Below, in pieces: positions 7,352-10,571 of a DNA stretch of 10,571 nucleotides. The notes beneath the pieces are model-generated. The model did not search any database, was not told the DNA's origin, and saw only the letters and a list, made by a program, of their open reading frames with translations. The stretch spans positions 1 to 10,571 of the forward strand of contig JACCZH010000279.1 in NCBI GenBank assembly GCA_013696045.1, written 5' to 3'. Position numbers and translations under genes: made by a program. Position 1 is the stretch's first letter. Every line of letters begins with the position of its first letter. The stretch comes from Chloroflexia bacterium (lineage in GTDB: Bacteria > Chloroflexota > Chloroflexia > Thermomicrobiales > CFX8).

Positions 7352-7831
7352 CTAGCGCCGAGGATCCTTCCTCTTGCGTCCCCAGTTGCGTGTTCGGTCT
7401 GCGACGGATGATCGGCGCGAACTGTCAAAATCAATGTCGCGTCCTCTCCAGCGTTTGGTTGTTGGAGCAGACGGCGGGAGACCAATAGCTCCACCGCCGC
7501 GGCGGGTATAGAGTGCCGCCACGAACGCCAGAATACTCAACACCACGGCAACCATTGCCAATGCTCCAGAGAAGCGCGACAGCTGCCAGGCGAACAGGGC
7601 GGCCACCACACCTACGCCAACCCACGATCCTGATGAGTAGCGGCGCACTCTCGTCAAGGGACTAGCGCCTGAGGCTTTCAGCCGGTCTGTGTAAATCTGC
7701 CGTTGCGATGGCTTGGTTCGTGGCCGAAAAGTAACCAGATTGGCGGGAGGCGCGGGGGGAGATTCTCGATCCATTTGATCGAGAATCTGAATGATTTCTT
7801 CCTCGACCTTGCTGTAACGCTTATCTGTCAT
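7352..7831 (-). CDS. Small basic membrane protein with two predicted transmembrane helices, function unknown
   Basis: I do not recognise a named family. From ATG at 7831 it has 159 residues: a charged N-terminal part with a KRYSKVEEEIIQILDQMDRE helix (5-24), a Pro-rich and basic linker (25-66), two hydrophobic helices (about 69-86 and 88-108) joined by a very short turn with Ser/Arg, and a strongly basic C-terminal tail (RWRGRDIDFD, then WGRKRKDPRR at the end). Both ends are predicted cytosolic, so it is a hairpin membrane protein. ATG at 7831 is preferred because AAGGG lies 8 nt upstream; a GTG at 7840 is in frame but overlaps that Shine-Dalgarno sequence. It is the first gene of the long minus-strand run leading to Nudix and uvrB. 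The ORF is convincing; its role is unknown. Confidence 0.75.
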   Translation of the reverse strand: MTDKRYSKVEEEIIQILDQMDRESPPAPPANLVTFRPRTKPSQRQIYTDRLKASGASPLTRVRRYSSGSWVGVGVVAALFAWQLSRFSGALAMVAVVLSILAFVAALYTRRGGGAIGLPPSAPTTKRWRGRDIDFDSSRRSSVADRTRNWGRKRKDPRR

Positions 7832-7841
7832 GGTGTCCACC

Positions 7842-7940
7842 CTTCGGGCGCGGTAAGAGTGAGTGAGGCAGCCCTGAGCTTCCTTGCGCTGAGCACAGCG
7901 CGGTCGACAAATCTACTCGCTCCGGGCGCGGTGAAAGTGA
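7842..7940. repeat. Imperfect 21-bp direct repeat in the leader of the minus-strand run
   Basis: Copies at 7842-7862 and 7920-7940 are offset by 78 bp and match at 18 of 21 positions, with an identical CGGGCGCGGT core. On the minus strand the proximal copy overlaps the AAGGG Shine-Dalgarno sequence of the small membrane protein gene. It may be a remnant duplication or a paired regulatory site; function unknown. Confidence 0.5.
7886..7901. promoter_or_regulatory. Small hairpin-forming dyad between the direct-repeat copies
   Basis: GCGCTG and CAGCGC form a 6-bp stem around an AGCA loop. It lies 55-70 bp upstream of the minus-strand ATG at 7831 and could form in an untranslated leader. No T-tract follows on either strand, so it is not an intrinsic terminator. 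Confidence 0.3.
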
Positions 7941-8138
7941 TCGAGATCTCCGAACTGTACCCATCCATAGTGTACACAGGATCGGCGGTTTGCAGTGACA
8001 TGAACCCGACAATTTTTCGGAACGGGCCTACGTGGTAAAGTTGCGAACCCGTCCGGTTGGCAGCAACGCCTCAGGACGTCAGGTTAAGCTTCCTAAGACG
8101 CTCTACATGTACCAACCGCTAAAGAGGAGCCTTCGAAC

Positions 8139-8621
8139 GTGTCTCTGATTCGATATACCGTGACAGACGAACACGGCACCACAAGTTTCGTTGGTCCGGG
8201 CCATGCGATCAAGATGATGGTCGCAGCCTGTGCCAGGGAGCCGCAATCACTGCGCGAGATGATGGAATATGCGCGTCGCTACGATGCCGAGTTTGTCGCA
8301 CATGTTCTACGCGGATTGTCGGTGTTTGACGAGCACAATGTTTCTGAAAATACCCGAGCGATCGAGAGGCAGATTTCCCATACCGATCCCGACAATCTGC
8401 CGCCTTTTCGCGTGTATAACGAGACCACACGGGCGGCCAGCTCGCAACCGGCACAGGCGGGGTTGATTATCTTCAACCTCACGGCCAGGCGGATTGTCCA
8501 GGTTCAGAACAGTTACTGGGAGATCCAGCGCAACGACCGTGGCCGGGTCAGAGAGTCAGGCAAACCGACGCGCACTCTCTATCACTATCGACTGCCTCGC
8601 GAGTGGGCGCTCGTCCCATAA
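8139..8621 (+). CDS. Conserved-looking soluble protein of 160 residues, function unknown
   Basis: I do not recognise the family. The start is GTG at 8139, backed by an excellent GAGGAG Shine-Dalgarno sequence with 9 nt spacing; the stop is TAA at 8619. There is no signal peptide or membrane segment, so it is probably cytosolic. Residues 15-90 look helical, with Met/Ala-rich and charged stretches (GHAIKMMVAACAREPQSLRE, MMEYARRYDAEFVAHVLRGL). Residues 106-158 look like a small beta-rich domain with many aromatic and basic residues (GLIIFNLTARRIVQVQNSYW and, near the end, LYHYRLPREW). It is transcribed alone, divergent from the membrane protein-Nudix-uvrB run, and ends at a strong terminator shared with tyrA. 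The basic beta-rich end could bind nucleic acid, but nothing in the sequence proves this. Confidence 0.8.
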   Translation: MSLIRYTVTDEHGTTSFVGPGHAIKMMVAACAREPQSLREMMEYARRYDAEFVAHVLRGLSVFDEHNVSENTRAIERQISHTDPDNLPPFRVYNETTRAASSQPAQAGLIIFNLTARRIVQVQNSYWEIQRNDRGRVRESGKPTRTLYHYRLPREWALVP

Positions 8622-8647
8622 ATTGCACATCGGGGACAAAATATCCA

Positions 8648-8674
8648 AACGGGAGGGCCGCTGGCCCTCCTGTT
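8648..8674. terminator. Bidirectional intrinsic terminator between convergent genes
   Basis: GGAGGGCC (8652-8659) and GGCCCTCC (8663-8670) form a perfect 8-bp GC-rich stem with a GCT loop. It extends outward to about 12 pairs including one G-T. T-rich sequence follows on the plus strand (TGTTGTCTTGT) and, more weakly, on the minus strand (GTTTGGATATTTT). It sits between the stop at 8621 (plus) and the tyrA stop at 8695 (minus), so it can serve both. Confidence 0.82.
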
Positions 8675-8694
8675 GTCTTGTGCCTGGATGATGA

Positions 8695-9747
8695 CTAGCG
8701 ACGGGAGTTGTTCTGCTTTCCGTCACGTTTCTCGCGCTCTGTTTCATTTCCAAGACGGGGTTTACGGCGAAACATCGAGCCGAACAACATCTGGTTGAAT
8801 TGGCCGGTCATGCTTACGTTGGAGAGTTCTTTGTCTGTGTCCTGAACGAGCTCACCGCCGCGTCGTTCGGTAGTGGCCCATGAAGCATGCGCGTCGCGCG
8901 CCTCGTCGAAGAGACTAAGTAACGTTTCGTCGGCCTCGTCAGTGCCAGCCGCAACAAGCGAGCGCATGTGCTGGAGATCGTCAATCGCTTCGCCCATCCA
9001 CCGCACGATGGCCTCGCGGTTGGTGACGCAGATATCGCGGTGCATCTCAGCACTGCCGCCGGAAAGGCGCGATACATCTTGGAATCCTGTGGAAGATAGC
9101 TGCTTCATGTCGCGCCAGGCAGGGTCGCTACTGACAGAATGCATCAGGGCAATTGAGAGCATGAATGGCAAGTGACTTACGGCGCCAACAAAACCATCGT
9201 GCTCGTGAGCGTCCACGAACGACGGCTCGGCGCCTAGCGCGCTGACCATGCCGAGCACCGTTTGGACTGCGTTCTCGTCGGCCGTAACCGATGGAACCAC
9301 ACACCACGTCGCCGACTGAAAGAGGTCGGCCTCGGCTCCCTCAATGCTCTGCGATTTGCCGGCCATTGGATGACCACCGATGAAATGGATGTGGCTTGGA
9401 AGGATGTCGGCAGCCCATTGCATGATGTCAGCTTTGGTTGATGTGACGTCGGTGACAACTGCGCCCGGTTTAAGCATGTCGGCCAGAGCTTCCATCACGC
9501 CGCGCACGGCGAGCGGGGGCACAGCGATGATAACCATGTCCGCGTCGCGGACCGCGCGCGGCAAATCCCACTCCGTCCGGTCAACCGCGTGGATTTTCTT
9601 CGCATAGTTCTGATGTTCGAGGTTGGTGTCAAACCCGGTGACAGAGAGCACCGCAGTTCGTTTGCCATCGTTGGTTGCCCAACGCTTGAGTCCGAGACCG
9701 ATGGAAGCGCCGATAAGACCGAGTCCGACGATTGTCACCTGCTGCAT
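8695..9747 (-). CDS. tyrA: Prephenate dehydrogenase (TyrA family) with basic C-terminal extension
   Basis: TyrA oxidatively decarboxylates prephenate to 4-hydroxyphenylpyruvate (or arogenate to tyrosine), using NAD(P), in the cytosol. Residues 4-13 carry the Rossmann motif VTIVGLGLIG, with FD at 39-40 after the second strand, the dinucleotide-specificity position. GGHPMAG lies at 124-130 with the conserved His126, and HDGFVGAVSHLPF at 183-195 with catalytic His192; the usual final His of SHLPH is Phe195. The all-alpha C-terminal domain reaches about residue 292. Residues 293-350 are a polar, basic tail not seen in a minimal TyrA (~280-290 residues), and there is no ACT domain. ATG at 9747 has AAAGGAG 5 nt upstream. 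The gene has its own promoter region and terminator. Cofactor and substrate preference cannot be settled by eye. Confidence 0.93.
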   Translation of the reverse strand: MQQVTIVGLGLIGASIGLGLKRWATNDGKRTAVLSVTGFDTNLEHQNYAKKIHAVDRTEWDLPRAVRDADMVIIAVPPLAVRGVMEALADMLKPGAVVTDVTSTKADIMQWAADILPSHIHFIGGHPMAGKSQSIEGAEADLFQSATWCVVPSVTADENAVQTVLGMVSALGAEPSFVDAHEHDGFVGAVSHLPFMLSIALMHSVSSDPAWRDMKQLSSTGFQDVSRLSGGSAEMHRDICVTNREAIVRWMGEAIDDLQHMRSLVAAGTDEADETLLSLFDEARDAHASWATTERRGGELVQDTDKELSNVSMTGQFNQMLFGSMFRRKPRLGNETEREKRDGKQNNSRR

Positions 9748-9804
9748 TTAATCTCCTTTGACGGGTGTTTAGATGTAGTGCATGTTGACCGTAATGCCGT
9801 TGGC

Positions 9805-9813
9805 AGTATAGCA
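9805..9813 (-). promoter_or_regulatory. Extended -10 promoter for tyrA
   Basis: The minus strand reads TGCTATACT, a TGn extended -10 with a five-of-six TATACT hexamer. Transcription would start near 9798, about 50 nt before the tyrA ATG at 9747. No well-spaced -35 is seen; a TTGAAA is present but only 13 nt away, which is too close. Extended -10 promoters can work without a -35. Confidence 0.5.
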
Positions 9814-9819
9814 AAATGT

Positions 9820-9833
9820 GCCGTTTCAACGGC
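9820..9833. promoter_or_regulatory. Inverted repeat overlapping the -35 region of the tyrA promoter
   Basis: GCCGTT and AACGGC are perfect 6-bp arms around TC. The dyad would cover about -22 to -35 of the proposed start. A second TGCCGTT occurs at 9795-9801, exactly 24 bp before the one at 9819-9825. This arrangement would suit an operator. No regulator is encoded nearby. Confidence 0.4.
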
Positions 9834-9878
9834 CTGGCGCATATCCGTCTGCCGACGATAGCTGGGATTGACGGCGTT

Positions 9879-10073
9879 CTATTCTGTTGGTGTAACTGTC
9901 ACTATTGGTTGTTCCGATGCGACGAAATCGCTCAGGATCGGTTCGAGACGAACGATGATCCAGACGAACACGACAAGGAGGATCGCGATTGCGAAGGCCA
10001 GAGCGACGGCCGAGAGCCAGTCAGGCATTTCGCCCGGCGGATCAGGTTCGGACACGTAGCCAGTCTCGTTCAT
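9879..10073 (-). CDS. Small single-pass membrane protein of 64 residues, function unknown
   Basis: I do not recognise this protein. From ATG at 10073 it reads MNETGYVSEPDPPGEMPDWL and then a long hydrophobic helix (about 19-42, with SAVALAFAIAILLVVFVWII), followed by a short polar tail (SEQPIVTVTPTE). It is probably a bitopic membrane protein. The frame stays open upstream to a TTG at 10169 (96 residues), but that start has no Shine-Dalgarno sequence and would run through the 16-bp palindrome. ATG 10073 has only a weak GAGAA about 8 nt upstream. It lies 131 bp before tyrA in the same direction, with a promoter between them, and divergent from the aldehyde dehydrogenase gene. The hydrophobic helix makes a real gene likely, but the start is uncertain. 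Confidence 0.6.
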   Translation of the reverse strand: MNETGYVSEPDPPGEMPDWLSAVALAFAIAILLVVFVWIIVRLEPILSDFVASEQPIVTVTPTE

Positions 10074-10110
10074 GCGTGCATTCTCGTTTGCGATTTGCGG
10101 CGACTCGAGG

Positions 10111-10126
10111 TTGCCCTGCAGGGCAA
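10111..10126. promoter_or_regulatory. 16-bp perfect palindrome, candidate operator
   Basis: TTGCCCTGCAGGGCAA is its own reverse complement. It lies 38-53 bp upstream of the small membrane protein ATG and about 140 bp upstream of the aldehyde dehydrogenase ATG. A candidate extended -10 for the minus strand (TGCTAGACT, 10138-10146) would place the palindrome at the very start of that transcript. It suits a dimeric DNA-binding protein better than a hairpin, since it has no loop. Confidence 0.45.
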
Positions 10127-10137
10127 AGCGTTCCTTA

Positions 10138-10146
10138 AGTCTAGCA
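10138..10146 (-). promoter_or_regulatory. Possible extended -10 for the small membrane protein
   Basis: The minus strand reads TGCTAGACT (TGn plus a four-of-six hexamer). No -35 at good spacing is seen. The predicted start near 10131 would give a leader of about 58 nt. Weak evidence. Confidence 0.28.
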
Positions 10147-10175
10147 TTCTCCTTTTTGGGCCTTCTCAAACGGTC

Positions 10176-10184
10176 TGCTACACT
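10176..10184 (+). promoter_or_regulatory. Possible extended -10 promoter for the aldehyde dehydrogenase gene
   Basis: The plus strand reads TGCTACACT, a TGn extended -10 with a TACACT hexamer; a poor TTGGGC lies 17 nt upstream. Transcription from about 10191 would give a leader of about 74 nt that includes the inverted repeat at 10225-10245. Confidence 0.38.
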
Positions 10185-10224
10185 GCCGAATTGGCTGATG
10201 GTTTTGGATCCAAGGGAAGACGAT

Positions 10225-10245
10225 CTGTTCCAAAACCTGGAACAG
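10225..10245. promoter_or_regulatory. 8-bp-arm inverted repeat just before the aldehyde dehydrogenase Shine-Dalgarno sequence
   Basis: CTGTTCCA and TGGAACAG are perfect arms around AAACC. The dyad ends 5 nt before GGGAGG (10251-10256). It could be an operator placed downstream of the promoter or an RNA hairpin affecting ribosome access. No T-tract follows, so it is not a terminator. Confidence 0.5.
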
Positions 10246-10264
10246 GCGATGGGAGGATGAGCGC

Positions 10265-10571
10265 ATGGCTGAGTTCAAGAATTACATTAGCGGTCAATGG
10301 GTGGACGCGAGGAGCGGGGCTGAGTTTGAGCGCTCGAACCCGGCAAACGGTGAGCTGATTGGAACCTTTGCGAAGAGTGGTGTGGAGGATGTTGCCGCCG
10401 CAGTGGCCGCCGCGACGGAGGCCTTCAAGAAATGGCGTCTGTTTCCGGCGCCTCGGCGCGGCGAGATTCTGTATCGAATTGGTCAGATGCTGATAGAGCG
10501 CAAGGAAGTGCTTGCCCGCGCAATGACGGAAGAGATGGGCAAGGTTCTTGCCGAAGCGCGTGGCGATGTCC
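10265..10571 (+). CDS. Aldehyde dehydrogenase family protein (N-terminal 102 residues; continues beyond the window)
   Basis: NAD(P)-dependent aldehyde dehydrogenases oxidise aldehydes to carboxylates in the cytosol. The visible part begins MAEFKNYISGQWVDARSG, then has SNPANGELIGTFAKSG (residues 23-38), the helix DVAAAVAAATEAFKKW (41-56), PAPRRGEILYRIGQMLIERK (61-80) and LARAMTEEMGKVLAEARGDV (83-102). This is the standard N-terminal half of the cofactor domain. The catalytic Cys and Glu lie beyond the window, so substrate class cannot be assigned; ketoglutarate-semialdehyde, succinate-semialdehyde and ALDH7-like members all share this start. ATG at 10265 has GGGAGG with 8 nt spacing. It is divergent from the small membrane protein and preceded by a strong inverted repeat, which suggests regulated expression. 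Confidence 0.92.
   Translation, partial: MAEFKNYISGQWVDARSGAEFERSNPANGELIGTFAKSGVEDVAAAVAAATEAFKKWRLFPAPRRGEILYRIGQMLIERKEVLARAMTEEMGKVLAEARGDV

Larger units (their letters stand above)
7832..8138. other. Divergent intergenic region between the minus-strand run and the 160-residue gene
   Basis: This 307-bp stretch holds no credible gene. I see an imperfect 21-bp direct repeat (7842-7862 and 7920-7940), a small hairpin (7886-7901), an 8-bp GTGTACAC palindrome near 7971-7978, and possible weak pairing of ACGGG with CCCGT around 8020-8052. No convincing -35/-10 pair was found on either strand, although divergent promoters must lie here or nearby. It could also hold an untranslated leader for the minus-strand run. 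Confidence 0.5.

Noticed and set aside
7832..7860. T-box-like sequence (AGGGTGGAC, with ACCGCG nearby) on the minus strand
   Set aside because: The order and spacing do not fit the T-box consensus, no specifier loop or antiterminator pairing is evident, and the downstream gene is not an aminoacyl-tRNA synthetase or amino acid gene.
10074..10169. Extension of the small membrane protein to a TTG at 10169 (96 residues)
   Set aside because: No ribosome binding site precedes the TTG, and the extension covers candidate promoter and palindrome sequence; kept only as an alternative.
10198..10260. 20-codon open frame (MVLDPREDDLFQNLEQAMGG) ending just before the aldehyde dehydrogenase start, possible leader peptide
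   Set aside because: It has no Shine-Dalgarno sequence, contains no run of regulatory codons, and overlaps the inverted repeat.

Overview
The window suggests a member of the phylum Chloroflexota, perhaps near Thermomicrobia or Dehalococcoidia. Three things point there: moderate-to-high GC; an EF-P N-terminus with the 'HVKQGRGSAFVR' tip; and a family-18 glycoside hydrolase carrying tandem ~80-residue modules (YFxETGH...GGLxxFGYP...VQYFERARFExHPEFAGTE) of a kind I associate with Chloroflexota secreted proteins. GTG and TTG starts are common. The assignment is inference from protein character, not from a marker-gene search.

Positions 1-7831 hold an unbroken minus-strand run of eight genes. In transcription order they are: a small basic two-helix membrane protein, a Nudix hydrolase, UvrB, a membrane-anchored protein with a Pro/Thr/acidic stalk, a GH18 glycosidase with two C-terminal repeats, AroQ (type II dehydroquinate dehydratase), an M24 Xaa-Pro peptidase, and EF-P running off the window. 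Gaps are 54, 86 and 71 bp in the first half. From the anchored protein to the peptidase the genes overlap by 2 to 14 bp, and EF-P follows after 32 bp. aroQ-pepP-efp is a classic order, also found in Bacillus as yqhS-yqhT-efp. Here it is joined by overlapping start and stop codons to two cell-envelope genes. The first half combines nucleotide-pool and DNA repair functions (Nudix, UvrB).

A 307-bp divergent intergenic region (7832-8138) separates this run from a plus-strand gene for an unrecognised 160-residue soluble protein (8139-8621). It contains an imperfect 21-bp direct repeat and a hairpin but no convincing promoter. A bidirectional terminator hairpin at 8648-8674 lies between this gene and the convergent tyrA (prephenate dehydrogenase, 8695-9747, minus), which has an unusual basic C-terminal extension and no ACT domain. 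Upstream of tyrA there is an extended -10 promoter overlapped by a GCCGTT/AACGGC inverted repeat.

The right end holds a 64-residue single-pass membrane protein (minus, 9879-10073), then a 191-bp divergent spacer with two strong dyads (a 16-bp perfect palindrome and an 8-bp-arm inverted repeat), then the start of an aldehyde dehydrogenase gene on the plus strand (10265 to the window end).

No tRNA, rRNA, CRISPR array, insertion sequence or phage gene was seen. Most of the window is conserved housekeeping sequence. The less ordinary parts are the anchored-protein/GH18 pair, the orphan small proteins, the Nudix box with a replaced glutamate, the Arg-tipped EF-P, and the dyads near 9.8 and 10.1-10.25 kb.
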